A stretch of DNA of 53,549 bases. It comes from Candidatus Anaeroferrophillus wilburensis (lineage in GTDB: Bacteria; Desulfobacterota; Anaeroferrophillalia; Anaeroferrophillales; Anaeroferrophillaceae). The stretch covers positions 1 to 53,549 of the forward strand of contig JAFGSY010000026.1 of NCBI GenBank assembly GCA_016934315.1. Reading direction: 5' to 3'. The translations under genes and the position numbers were made by a program. The notes beneath the pieces are model-generated. The model searched no databases. It was not told the DNA's origin and was given only the letters and a program-made list of their open reading frames with translations. This document shows positions 36,547 through 45,443 of the stretch, in pieces. Every line of letters starts with the position of its first letter. Position 1 is the first letter of the stretch.

Positions 36547-37938
36547 ATGATCACCTCACAGATAAGTGCCGACCGACTCCAGGCAACCATTGACATCACC
36601 CTGACGCCCGGCGATGAAGAACTGTTGACGGTGGAATACGTCATGCAGGTGCTGGCAGAACAGCAGGTGGTAGCCGGCATCAATGAAGAGGCAATCAAGA
36701 TGTTCTGCCAGCAGGCAACCGCCAACCCAGGCCAGTCCGTCAAGGGCATCGTCGCCCAGGGGATCAAATTTGTCGAAAGCAGCCAGCCCATTTACAAGTT
36801 TTACTTTGCCACCCGGAAATCCATCGGTCAGGTACTGGAATCAGGCAAGATTGATTATCGGGACCGTGGGGCTGTCAACTTCTACCAGCCAGGGGCTGTT
36901 CTGCTGAAAATCACCCCTGGAAAAGCAGGTTGTAAAGGCCTGCAGGTTGACGGAACAGTCACTGAACCGGAACCACTGAAACATCTGAAAAAAATTACCG
37001 CCGGCAAAAACGTTGCCATGGAAACCGATGCGGATGGCTGCCTGATCTTCAAATCCCAGGCAGCCGGGCAGGCCAACCTGGATGGCAGTCAGGTCATCAT
37101 TGAAAACATCTATCACCTTGAGGGAGATGTGAATCTTGATACCGGCCACATCAAATATCAGGGACCGGTACAGGTAAGCGGCAACCTGGATGCCGGCTTT
37201 TCAATCATTTCGAACAATGATGTTTTTATTGGCAAACTTATTGATGGTGGTTCGGTGAAGGCCAAGGGAGACTTGGTGGTCGGCACCGGCATCATCGGCA
37301 ATCCCGAAGCATCGTTGACCGTGATGGGCAACATCAAATCCGAATACATCAGCGGTGTGGTGCACTGCAAGACAAAAGGCAGTATTATCGCTGAAAAACA
37401 TATCATCAACAGTTCCCTGATTGCCGGCGGGGCGATCCGTTGTGCCGGCAAAATTACCGGAGAATGCGTCATCTCTGCTTTTTCCGGGGTGGAAACCGGT
37501 GAATTGGGTTCGGAAAGCGCCAGTCGCGCACTTGTCGAAGTGGGCAATACCGTCTTCATCCGGGAACAACTACAGAAGATTGAGCAGGTCATGACCCCCA
37601 TGGTTGAACGTTCCATAGAAATTGTCGATAGCATCGGCATGCCGGTAATCATCAAAAAAGATCCCTCCCTCCTGCCGCCGGACAAACGGGAAGAAGGCAC
37701 TCAACTGCTTAAAGAATACCAGCAAATTGACAAGCAGATGAACCTGCTGAAAAAGAAAAAAGTGGACCTGGAAGAAAAAATCGCCGCTGCCTCGGCAGCC
37801 AGGGTAACCGTCCACCACCAGGTGCATCCGGGCGTCGTGATCAAGATTGGCCATGAAACCTACACCGTGGACAAACCCCTGAGCGGGCCGGTATCTTTCT
37901 GGCTCGATCATGACAACAAGCGGATAACCACCCGCTGA
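36547..37938 (+). CDS. fapA: FapA/DUF342-family protein (second copy)
   Basis: This 463-residue FapA-family protein starts at ATG 36547. An in-frame ATG at 36478 would add 23 unrelated residues. An N-terminal domain (about 1-170; KIDYRDRGAVNFYQPGAVLL) precedes a beta-helix-like repeat region (about 185-335), for example GPVQVSGNLDAGFSIISN and VMGNIKSEYISGVVHCKTKG. A short coiled coil (about 380-425) and a C-terminal beta tail follow. It is shorter than the copy at 26653-28449 but shares the plan. It lies 63 bases before nadK on the same strand. Confidence 0.88.
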   Translation: MITSQISADRLQATIDITLTPGDEELLTVEYVMQVLAEQQVVAGINEEAIKMFCQQATANPGQSVKGIVAQGIKFVESSQPIYKFYFATRKSIGQVLESGKIDYRDRGAVNFYQPGAVLLKITPGKAGCKGLQVDGTVTEPEPLKHLKKITAGKNVAMETDADGCLIFKSQAAGQANLDGSQVIIENIYHLEGDVNLDTGHIKYQGPVQVSGNLDAGFSIISNNDVFIGKLIDGGSVKAKGDLVVGTGIIGNPEASLTVMGNIKSEYISGVVHCKTKGSIIAEKHIINSSLIAGGAIRCAGKITGECVISAFSGVETGELGSESASRALVEVGNTVFIREQLQKIEQVMTPMVERSIEIVDSIGMPVIIKKDPSLLPPDKREEGTQLLKEYQQIDKQMNLLKKKKVDLEEKIAAASAARVTVHHQVHPGVVIKIGHETYTVDKPLSGPVSFWLDHDNKRITTR

Positions 37939-38001
37939 CCCCTTTGCCTTTCCCATGACTTTCCACTTTACAGCCCCGAAACCCTATGGTACAAATTTGC
38001 C

Positions 38002-38862
38002 ATGCAGACCATCGGGATCGTCATTAAACACAATAACACAAAGGCATTGGCAGTCGGCATTGAGCTGACAAACTGGCTCCTTGCCCGAGGGCTCAAGGTT
38101 GTTTTTGACGAAGAGCTGGCCTGTGGCATTCCTGGCAGCACCCCCACCCGCAAGCCCGATATCCCCCAACACGCAGATGTCATCGTTGTCCTGGGTGGTG
38201 ATGGCACCCTGCTGAGCATCGCCCGGCTGATTAATGGGCAGGACGTCCCTATCCTGGGGGTTAATCTTGGCGCTTTGGGATTTCTGACCGCCATCACTCT
38301 TGACGAACTGTTCATGGTCATGACCGACATCCTCCAGAACAACTACAGTGTCAGCCGGAGGATGATGCTCACCGCCCGTATTTATCGACAGCAGGAGCTG
38401 ATCACCACCTATAACGTTCTCAATGATGTGGTGATCAACAAGGGAGCGGTGGCCCGGATCATAGAACTGGAAACAACCATCGACCAACTCTATCTGACTA
38501 CCTTTAAGGCTGATGGGCTGATCATTTCCACGCCTACGGGATCGACAGGCTATTCCCTGTCCGCCGGCGGCCCCGTGGTCTACCCTACCCTCGACAGTGT
38601 TATTGTTTCCCCGATCTGTCCCCATACGTTGACCAATCGGCCGCTGCTGATCCCTTCCGAGGTTACCATCGAAACTGTCCTCACCTCTGCCGGCGGCGAT
38701 GTTTTCCTCACCTTGGATGGTCAGGTGGGGTTTTCCCTGCAGCAAAATGATAAAATAGCCGTTACCAAGGCCGACCATGACATCAAGCTGATCAAGTCTC
38801 CCACCAAAAGCTATTTTGAAGTTTTACGGACAAAATTGAAGTGGGGGGAACGCTATGTCTGA
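38002..38862 (+). CDS. nadK: NAD kinase
   Basis: NadK phosphorylates NAD to NADP. The 286-residue protein has the hallmark GGDGTLL with the catalytic Asp, the NDVVINKG motif, and the glycine-rich TPTGSTGYSLSAGGPVV segment that binds the substrate. These three motifs define the family. The neighbours recN and fapA are on the same strand. A nadK-recN pair is common in many bacteria. A NAD-synthesis gene, nadA, is also in the window. Confidence 0.97.
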   Translation: MQTIGIVIKHNNTKALAVGIELTNWLLARGLKVVFDEELACGIPGSTPTRKPDIPQHADVIVVLGGDGTLLSIARLINGQDVPILGVNLGALGFLTAITLDELFMVMTDILQNNYSVSRRMMLTARIYRQQELITTYNVLNDVVINKGAVARIIELETTIDQLYLTTFKADGLIISTPTGSTGYSLSAGGPVVYPTLDSVIVSPICPHTLTNRPLLIPSEVTIETVLTSAGGDVFLTLDGQVGFSLQQNDKIAVTKADHDIKLIKSPTKSYFEVLRTKLKWGERYV

Positions 38863-38895
38863 CAAGGCGTTTCCCGGCGCCGCAGGTAAGATCCC

Positions 38896-40620
38896 GTGTT
38901 AACATCACTAACGGTCAGCAATTTCAAACTGATCAAACACCTGGAGATTCAGCTTGAACGGGGCTTAACGGTCATCACCGGCGAAACCGGCGCTGGCAAA
39001 TCCATTATTGTCAGTGCGCTAAGCACCCTTCTGGGCGGCAAGCCCGACCGGGAGATGTTTGTTGACCCGGAAAAACCGATCATCATCAACGGCAGTTTCT
39101 CCCTCGATCAGCTTCTGCAATTGGAACAACTCCTGGCAGATGCCGGTTTTTCCCTCGATGGCGATGATCTGTTTCTCAAGCGAATCATCACCTTGAGAAA
39201 TGGTCGTCTCCAGAATCGGGTTTTCATCAATGATCAGCCGGCAGCGGCCAACACCCTGAACTGGCTTGGCGCTGAATTGGTGGAAATTGCCAGCCAGCAC
39301 GAGCAGCAAGCCTTGTTGCGCCCTCAGGAACACTTGGCATTTCTTGATCTGTTTGGCAACCTTACTGCACTGCGTCAGCCTTATGAACATGCCTATGCCA
39401 GCCTGCAGCAAACCCGCAAAGAACTGCAGGCATGGCAGCAGCAGGAACGTGAAGGCAACCAAGAGGCTGACTACCTCACCCACCAACTGCAGGAACTTGA
39501 GCAGGCCCAGCTGACCGCCGGAGAAGAAGAGGAACTGGGAACACAACAGCAACGCTATCAACAGCGCGAACAGCTCCTTACCTTGGCTACCGGGATAGAA
39601 CAACTGCTCTATTCCGGCAATCAATCGCTTATTGATGGCTGCTACCAGCTCTCCGACCTGCTGCGCAAACTTGCCAGCTGCGATAGCTCTGTTGCCGCCA
39701 GCGAACAGCAGCTGCTGCCCGTCCTTGAACTCTTTCATGATCTACGGTCAACCATCAGCAACTACCTGGAAACTCTTGACATCGACCCGCAGCTCATCGA
39801 AGAAACCCACATGAGACTGGCAGAAATAGAACGACTGAAAAGAAAATTTCGTTGTTCCTTCGATGAGCTCATGTCTCTCAAAGAGGAGTTTCGGCAAAAA
39901 CTGGCTGCCTGGGAAACCCGGGGGGAACGTCACCAACAACTGGTGGGCATCTGTAACAAACAGGAGCAGGAGGTCGAACATCTGGGGGAACAGCTCTCCC
40001 AGGCCCGGCTGGAACAGGCAGGAAAACTGGAAGCAGCTGTCATGGAACATCTGGCGGACTTGAGGATGAACCATGCCCGCTTCCAGGTGGCCCTGACAAC
40101 AGAAAGTCTTGGCCCCCGGGGCAAAGATCTGGTCACCTTCATGATCAGCACCAATCCCGGGGAGCCTTTGGCTCCACTGCACCAGGTCATTTCCGGCGGA
40201 GAGTTGTCCCGTTTCATGCTCGCCTTGAAAACAGCAGCTGCATCCCGCTACCTGATTCCCACCCTGCTGTTCGATGAAGCGGACAGCGGCATTGGCGGTG
40301 CTTCAGCTGATGCCGTCGGCCAAAAAATGGCCGGTATTGCGCGCAACCACCAGGTTCTTGCCATCACCCATCTGCCACAGGTGGCTGCCTGGGGAGACCA
40401 TCACCTGACCATCAGAAAACGGGTTGATAATGGTCGTACCACCATTGCTCTCGAGTGTCTGGATGAGGTCGGCAACGATGCCCGGATTGATGAACTGGCC
40501 AGAATGGGCGCCGGACAGGAGGTCAGCACGATCTCCAGAGATCATGCCAGGGAACTGATCCTCCAGGCGGAAAATAAAAAGCAGATTGCTGCAAACAACC
40601 TATCCTGCGGCGCACCCTAA
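38896..40620 (+). CDS. recN: DNA repair protein RecN
   Basis: RecN is an SMC-like ATPase used in double-strand break repair. The 574-residue protein has Walker A ITGETGAGKS near the N terminus, a long coiled-coil middle (about 155-390) and the C-terminal half-ATPase with signature VISGGELSRFMLAL and Walker B LLFDEADSGIGG, followed by AITHLPQVAAWGDHH. The start is GTG at 38896. It follows nadK by 33 bases. The AddAB-type genes at the left of the window act in the same repair process. Confidence 0.97.
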   Translation: MLTSLTVSNFKLIKHLEIQLERGLTVITGETGAGKSIIVSALSTLLGGKPDREMFVDPEKPIIINGSFSLDQLLQLEQLLADAGFSLDGDDLFLKRIITLRNGRLQNRVFINDQPAAANTLNWLGAELVEIASQHEQQALLRPQEHLAFLDLFGNLTALRQPYEHAYASLQQTRKELQAWQQQEREGNQEADYLTHQLQELEQAQLTAGEEEELGTQQQRYQQREQLLTLATGIEQLLYSGNQSLIDGCYQLSDLLRKLASCDSSVAASEQQLLPVLELFHDLRSTISNYLETLDIDPQLIEETHMRLAEIERLKRKFRCSFDELMSLKEEFRQKLAAWETRGERHQQLVGICNKQEQEVEHLGEQLSQARLEQAGKLEAAVMEHLADLRMNHARFQVALTTESLGPRGKDLVTFMISTNPGEPLAPLHQVISGGELSRFMLALKTAAASRYLIPTLLFDEADSGIGGASADAVGQKMAGIARNHQVLAITHLPQVAAWGDHHLTIRKRVDNGRTTIALECLDEVGNDARIDELARMGAGQEVSTISRDHARELILQAENKKQIAANNLSCGAP

Positions 40621-40643
40621 GCAGCCGTGAAAGAGGAGACACC

Positions 40644-41120
40644 ATGCTGCGCCACGCTACCACCAGGGACGTCCAGGTCATTCAGAAGATTTTAGAACAC
40701 TATGCCCGGCAGGAAATCCTGCTGCCCAGATCCCTGAGCGACCTCTATGACAATGTCCGGGATTTTGTTGTTTACCAGGAGGGAGACAAGGTTATCGCTA
40801 CATCAGCGCTCCATGTCTGCTGGGATGATCTGGGGGAGATCCGATCACTGGCCGTGCTTCCCGATTACACCAAAAGAGGAATCGGTGCTGAACTGGTAGC
40901 CCACTGCGAAGCGGAAGCACGGCAATTGGGACTGCGACAGGTTTTCACCCTGACCTATCAGGAGCGCTTTTTTGCCAACCTGGGCTACCAAAAAGTCGAC
41001 AAAGCGACCCTGCCTCATAAAGTCTGGAGTGACTGCCTGAAATGCGTCAAGTTCCCCAACTGCGATGAGATTGCCATGTCCAAAACCCTGGTGGATACCC
41101 ATGAGGCAATGCCGTCTTAA
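40644..41120 (+). CDS. GNAT acetyltransferase, probable short-form N-acetylglutamate synthase
   Basis: The 158-residue GNAT protein has the acetyl-CoA binding motif IRSLAVLPDYTKRGIGAELV and the FFANLGYQKV segment. The C-terminal extension LPHKVWSDCLKCVKFPNCDE contains three cysteines and matches what I recall of the stand-alone N-acetylglutamate synthases of bacteria without a classical ArgA. It would then make N-acetylglutamate from glutamate and acetyl-CoA, feeding ArgB. It lies 23 bases after recN and ahead of a probable terminator. The substrate assignment is an inference from family resemblance. Confidence 0.75.
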   Translation: MLRHATTRDVQVIQKILEHYARQEILLPRSLSDLYDNVRDFVVYQEGDKVIATSALHVCWDDLGEIRSLAVLPDYTKRGIGAELVAHCEAEARQLGLRQVFTLTYQERFFANLGYQKVDKATLPHKVWSDCLKCVKFPNCDEIAMSKTLVDTHEAMPS

Positions 41121-41137
41121 TGGGCTAACCGACCGAC

Positions 41138-41182
41138 TCTCAAACCCAGGGCAAGTGACAGGTGATGTTTGAGATGCTTTTT
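41138..41182 (+). terminator. Probable terminator of the nadK-recN-GNAT run
   Basis: TCTCAAAC (41138-41145) and GTTTGAGA (41167-41174) form a perfect 8-bp stem around a 21-base loop. They are followed on the plus strand by TGC and five T. The loop is larger than usual and the stem is AT-rich, so support is moderate. Confidence 0.45.
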
Positions 41183-42314
41183 AACGGACAAACAGACTCA
41201 AGAAGTAACCACCGGCAATAGCCGAGCCGATAACCCCGGCAACATTGGGCCCCATGGCGTGCATCAGGAGAAAATTATGCTTATTCTCCTTCTGTCCCAG
41301 GTGCTGGACAATACGGGCCGCCATCGGCACCGCCGACACGCCGGCCGCGCCCACCATAGGATTAAAAGGCTCCTTGGAAAGCTTGGAGTATACCTTCCCC
41401 AGCAACACCCCGCCGACTGTACCAAAAGCAAAGGCTGTCAGACCAAGCAACAACACCAGCATGGTCTTCAGTTGCAGCACCGCTTCCGCGGGCATTGAAG
41501 CCCCGATCCCCAGCATCAGCAGGATGGTGATAATATTCATGAAATCATTCTGTGCCGTTTCACTGAGCCGTTTGACGACGCCGCTTTCGCGAAACAGGTT
41601 GCCCAGCATCAGCATCCCCACCAACGGTGCTGACTGCGGAATCAACAAAACAACAATGATCATGGTGATAATGGGAAAGAGGATCTTTTCCAGCCGGGAA
41701 ACCCGGCGGAGCATCGGTTTCATTTTAATCTGCCGCTCTTTCTTGGTCGTCAGCAGTTTGATGATCGGTGGCTGAATGACCGCAACCATGGCCATATAAG
41801 AATAGGCTGCAGTGGCCGTAATCCCCATAATCTCCGGCGCCAGAAGCCCTGTGGTATAGATGGTTGTCGGACCATCGGCACCACCTATAATACCGATGGA
41901 GCAGGCCTCAGGAATGGAAAAACCCAGAAAGAAGGCCCCGATAAATGCGATGTAAATACCGATCTGGGCCGCCGCTCCGAGGATAAACGAACGGGGATTG
42001 GCGATCAAGGGGCCGAAATCGGTCATGGCACCAATACAGAAAAAGACAAACTGGGGCAAAATAGTCCAATGATAGAGACCATATTTAAGGATGATGCCCA
42101 GAACACCGGCCATCCCCGGCCCCACATCAGGGCCCGGCTGCAGAGTAATGCCGGTCAGCGGCAGATTGGCGAGAATCATGCCGGCACCGATGGGCAGCAG
42201 CTCGTACGGTTCCCACTCCTTGGCAATCGCCAGATAGATAAAACCCAAACCTATGACAATCATTACCACATGGGGCAGATCAAGACCACTAAACCCCGTA
42301 TGTAACTGCATCAT
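41181..42314 (-). CDS. oadB: Sodium-pumping decarboxylase beta subunit (OadB/GcdB family)
   Basis: This is the membrane subunit that decarboxylates carboxybiotin and exports sodium ions in oxaloacetate, methylmalonyl-CoA or glutaconyl-CoA decarboxylases. The 377-residue protein is strongly hydrophobic. Family motifs are present: GFIYLAIAKEWEPYELLPIG, GADGPTTIYTTG containing the sodium-binding Asp, and the final segments PMVGAAGVSAVPMAARIVQ and HAMGPNVAGVIGSAIAGG. The start overlaps the oadG stop (ATGA), with AAAGGA nine bases upstream. No alpha or biotin subunit gene is in the window, so the acyl substrate cannot be told. Confidence 0.95.
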   Translation of the reverse strand: MMQLHTGFSGLDLPHVVMIVIGLGFIYLAIAKEWEPYELLPIGAGMILANLPLTGITLQPGPDVGPGMAGVLGIILKYGLYHWTILPQFVFFCIGAMTDFGPLIANPRSFILGAAAQIGIYIAFIGAFFLGFSIPEACSIGIIGGADGPTTIYTTGLLAPEIMGITATAAYSYMAMVAVIQPPIIKLLTTKKERQIKMKPMLRRVSRLEKILFPIITMIIVVLLIPQSAPLVGMLMLGNLFRESGVVKRLSETAQNDFMNIITILLMLGIGASMPAEAVLQLKTMLVLLLGLTAFAFGTVGGVLLGKVYSKLSKEPFNPMVGAAGVSAVPMAARIVQHLGQKENKHNFLLMHAMGPNVAGVIGSAIAGGYFLSLFVR

Positions 42315-42472
42315 GATTGGTTTCCTTTCAGCTTTTCTTTCTGCTTTTTCTCCCACCGTTGAACCATCATTCCGGTCACTTCCATGATGCCGGCCAGCAG
42401 GACCATAACGACCAAAACCAGGCCAAAACCGGTGGTGGAAATCCGCATCACATTGGCAAAGGTATCTTCCAT
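42311..42472 (-). CDS. Small OadG-like gamma subunit of a sodium-pumping decarboxylase
   Basis: This 53-residue protein has one transmembrane helix (FGLVLVVMVLLAGIMEVTG) followed by a basic tail. That is the layout of OadG gamma subunits, which anchor the complex. GAGGAGG lies four to five bases before the ATG at 42472. Longer upstream starts to 42526 lack such a signal. It overlaps oadB by four bases, which is the main evidence for its role. The primary sequence of such short proteins is weakly conserved. Confidence 0.75.
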   Translation of the reverse strand: MEDTFANVMRISTTGFGLVLVVMVLLAGIMEVTGMMVQRWEKKQKEKLKGNQS

Positions 42473-42569
42473 TCTTTCCTCCTCACCTACCCAATCGGTG
42501 GACAGCGAAAAACCTGCAAGAATCACTCTAAAGGGGCGCTAGCCCCGCGGGAAAGGACCTTATAGCAGT

Positions 42570-42606
42570 AAAAAAATAAAAAAGGAAGTGATTTTTCACC
42601 TCCTTT
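42570..42606 (-). terminator. Rho-independent terminator of the kinase-cyclase pair
   Basis: AAAGGAAGTGA (42581-42591) pairs with TCACCTCCTTT (42596-42606) with one mismatch and a 4-nt loop. On the minus strand this hairpin runs into TTTATTTTTTT. It lies downstream of the diguanylate cyclase stop codon and upstream of oadG. Confidence 0.7.
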
Positions 42607-42663
42607 CAGTAAGAATTCCCCACCCCCATCAGGGGAGGAGAGACTTTTATTTCACCGCCCCCA

Positions 42664-43944
42664 TCAGCTCATGACACTTGCCTTGACCTGGTTGCGGCCG
42701 GCGTCTTTGGCTTCATAAAGAGCCGCGTCAACCCGCCTGAGGTAGGCATCCAGCGTATCATCTTCCTGCAGTTCAGCAACCCCGAAGCTGGCAGTGATGG
42801 AAAAGCGTTCACCCTTATAGGCAAAACGGCTTTCGGACACCCTCATTCTGAGTCGTTCAGCAACCTCAACCGCCGGCTGCAGGGTCGTATGAGGCAGAAC
42901 AATGATGAACTCCTCGCCGCCATAACGAGCCAGCACATCGATATCACGGATCTCCTTTTTAAGTATCCCGGCCACCACCCGCAACACACCATCACCAGTC
43001 CGGTGGCCATAGGTATCATTGACAATCTTAAAATGGTCAATATCAAGCATAATCAGCGATGTCTTACTGTCATATCGCTTGAAACTGGCAAACTCCTGCT
43101 TGATTTTATCATCAAAGGCCCGGCGGTTATAAACCTTGGTGAGCGGATCGATGATAACCTCCTCCTTGATCTTCTCCATCTGCTGCTTCAACTTCTCGAT
43201 CTTCTGGTTCGCCGATTCAACCCGCGCATTGGCCTGCTGCACCTCGGTTATCATCCGGCCGGTTTGCTCCTTGAGCGACAGGGTTTCTTTGAGCAGCAGA
43301 TCACGAACCGACTGGATTTCACTGAGTTCTTTCACCACCTGCAGACGTTTGGCATAACTGTCAAGATTACTGCTGAAGGCGCCGCCAATATCCAGAAAAG
43401 AGGTCAGCGTGGCCGCCATGATGACAATAATATTTTTCAGCTCATCGCGCTCCTGTTCAACAACACCCTGGACCAGCGCTTTCTGGTAAAAAAGGTTTTT
43501 CAAGTGGCGGCTGAACTCATTCAAATCCTCAAGCGTGTTCAGCGCCGCCAATTCCTGCCGCACTTCTTCAAACAGGTGGCGCAATTTCTCATCCTGATCT
43601 GACAGGCCTTCAACCTCTCTCAAAGACAAGGCAATCAGTGATTTCATTCCTGATACAAGACTGCTGAGCTCCTTATCTTTCAACGACTGGGACATGATAT
43701 CCTGCTTCAAGGTGGTGACTTCTGCCCCCAGGGATTCAACATTCTGGGGAGTTTCCTTGACCAGCAACTCTTTAATTTGGCGATGAATATCTTTGATCTG
43801 AGCTGCTTCACCGGCAGTTTCCAGAGCAGTAAGCAGAGATTTCATGGTTTTACCAATCGGCTGTTCAGCACGATACGAAGAGCCCAGAGCCTTCAGTAAA
43901 ACCTGTGACAAGGTTTTATACTCTTTGATCAGAGCAATATCCAT
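42664..43944 (-). CDS. GGDEF diguanylate cyclase with helical N-terminal domain
   Basis: The 426-residue protein ends in an intact GGDEF domain with DPLTKVYNRRAFDD, substrate-site loop RYGGEEFIIVLP (about residue 341) and an I-site RDID five residues before GGEEF. The first ~230 residues are predicted helical and coiled-coil. They contain no PAS, GAF, REC or membrane segment that I can recognise. The ATG at 43944 is chosen because GGAGG lies eight bases upstream; an ATG at 43950 is too close to that site. It follows the histidine kinase gene by 15 bases and is followed by a terminator, so the two form a transcription unit. Confidence 0.92.
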   Translation of the reverse strand: MDIALIKEYKTLSQVLLKALGSSYRAEQPIGKTMKSLLTALETAGEAAQIKDIHRQIKELLVKETPQNVESLGAEVTTLKQDIMSQSLKDKELSSLVSGMKSLIALSLREVEGLSDQDEKLRHLFEEVRQELAALNTLEDLNEFSRHLKNLFYQKALVQGVVEQERDELKNIIVIMAATLTSFLDIGGAFSSNLDSYAKRLQVVKELSEIQSVRDLLLKETLSLKEQTGRMITEVQQANARVESANQKIEKLKQQMEKIKEEVIIDPLTKVYNRRAFDDKIKQEFASFKRYDSKTSLIMLDIDHFKIVNDTYGHRTGDGVLRVVAGILKKEIRDIDVLARYGGEEFIIVLPHTTLQPAVEVAERLRMRVSESRFAYKGERFSITASFGVAELQEDDTLDAYLRRVDAALYEAKDAGRNQVKASVMS

Positions 43945-43959
43945 TAGCATGACCTCCGC

Positions 43960-45090
43960 TCAGACAATCGTTTCCCTATCAGTCCGGCCGGCAACAGGCA
44001 GCTTGACGATAAAGGTGCTACCGACGCCAACGTGGCTTTCCCACTCAAGTATACCACTGTGTTTATCAACTATGGTCTTAACCGTCGGCAGCCCCAGACC
44101 GGTTCCCTTACCACTGCCGGATGAGGTGCTTTTGGTGGAATAGTAGGGCTGCATAATGGCTTCAAATTTATCTTCGGGGATGCCGCAGCCATTATCACCA
44201 ACGGAAAAACCGACCCAACCCTTATCGCACCAGGTGCGGACAATAATTTCCCCGGCTTCGACAACCTCCCCGCCACCTCTTTTTTCCCTGATCGCATGGG
44301 CGGCATTCATCATCAGGTTGAGCAGCACCTGTTCCATCTGGGTTTTCATCATTGGCGTCAAGGGCAGATCATCGGCCAGCTGGCAGTTGACAACGACCTG
44401 TTCCCTTTCCAGCTCATAGCGACTGAAAGAGAGTACTTCTTTGACAATCTGATTCAAGGAAATGGGCAGGATGTCTTCCTGGTCAGGGTGGGAAAAAAGG
44501 GATAGATTTTTGGCAAGCAAATTAAGGGCTTCCACCTGCTCCACCAGGCGCTGAAACAGGTGATCCTCCTTCTGCTGATTCCTGACATTGTCCTCCCGCA
44601 TCATCTGCAGCAGCTGGACAATACCATAGATGGAAGCAAGAAAGTTATTGAGGTCATGGGCAATACCGGCGGCCATCTGTCCCAAGGAAACCATTTTTTC
44701 CGCCTGGGCGGTCTTTTCCTCCAGGGCAACCATTGCCGATGCATCCTGAATATAGACCACCACTTCCTCACAGCACTGTTCTCCGGGGTCAATAATAGGG
44801 TGATAGAAAATATTGACGTAGGGCCGCCCAACTTTGAAACTCTTTTCCCGCAAACGACCCTGTCCTTGGCCATTGACAAAACAGCGTTTGACATAGCAGT
44901 TGGGACATACATCATCCCTGCCCCAAAAAACCTCGTAACACTTGCGGCCCACCAGGTCCTTGGGATGGGCCTTAAAATATGCCGCTTCAGACCGGTTGAT
45001 GGCAGTCAGGGTATACTCCCTGTCAACCAGGTAGATGCCGTCACTGATGGCATCGATAATGCGGCGGTAACGGGTATTCTTCTCCAGCAT
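43960..45090 (-). CDS. PAS-domain histidine kinase
   Basis: The 376-residue kinase has an N-terminal PAS domain (about 10-115), a HisKA domain with H-box AAGIAHDLNNFLASI (His near 144) and an HATPase domain (about 250-370) with NLMMNAAHAI (N-box), VGDNGCGIPED (G1) and GSGKGTGLGLPTV (G2). It has no transmembrane helix, so it is a soluble kinase. The PAS domain contains a cysteine cluster, CPNCYVKRC, which could bind metal, heme or an iron-sulfur centre. Start ATG 45090 has GGAAGGA just upstream; a longer frame reaches 45168. No response regulator is adjacent. The next gene is a diguanylate cyclase. Confidence 0.93.
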   Translation of the reverse strand: MLEKNTRYRRIIDAISDGIYLVDREYTLTAINRSEAAYFKAHPKDLVGRKCYEVFWGRDDVCPNCYVKRCFVNGQGQGRLREKSFKVGRPYVNIFYHPIIDPGEQCCEEVVVYIQDASAMVALEEKTAQAEKMVSLGQMAAGIAHDLNNFLASIYGIVQLLQMMREDNVRNQQKEDHLFQRLVEQVEALNLLAKNLSLFSHPDQEDILPISLNQIVKEVLSFSRYELEREQVVVNCQLADDLPLTPMMKTQMEQVLLNLMMNAAHAIREKRGGGEVVEAGEIIVRTWCDKGWVGFSVGDNGCGIPEDKFEAIMQPYYSTKSTSSGSGKGTGLGLPTVKTIVDKHSGILEWESHVGVGSTFIVKLPVAGRTDRETIV

Positions 45091-45443
45091 GCAGTCCTTC
45101 CCCTCGGTTTTCTCTTCTACGCTTACCTGCAACCGGCTGTTGGCCGATAAAAAACCAGTTTCCCTCACACATCACACCCATATCCTGAGCAGCATCTAGG
45201 CATGAAGCTACCATGGCCGCTCCAAGGAAGAACCACCAGTGTGGTGTTTTTCCTTTTCGACCGGTTTCTAGTCATTCTTTACCCTTTTCAGCGAACTATA
45301 GCCAGCAAAATCAGCCTCTTCAAGCGCGACACCTAGACGACGCAACGCGACAGCCAGCTTGACAGGCTCGGCAATCAGTGGTACATGAGCCCGACGAAAC
45401 GACCGTCCAATACACCTAGACTCCTAACCCAGGCCATACCCTG

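Noticed and set aside
45226-45250. Hairpin CACCA-GTG-TGGTG followed by T residues on the plus strand
   Set aside because: The stem is short, and it lies in front of divergently transcribed genes with no transcript to terminate.
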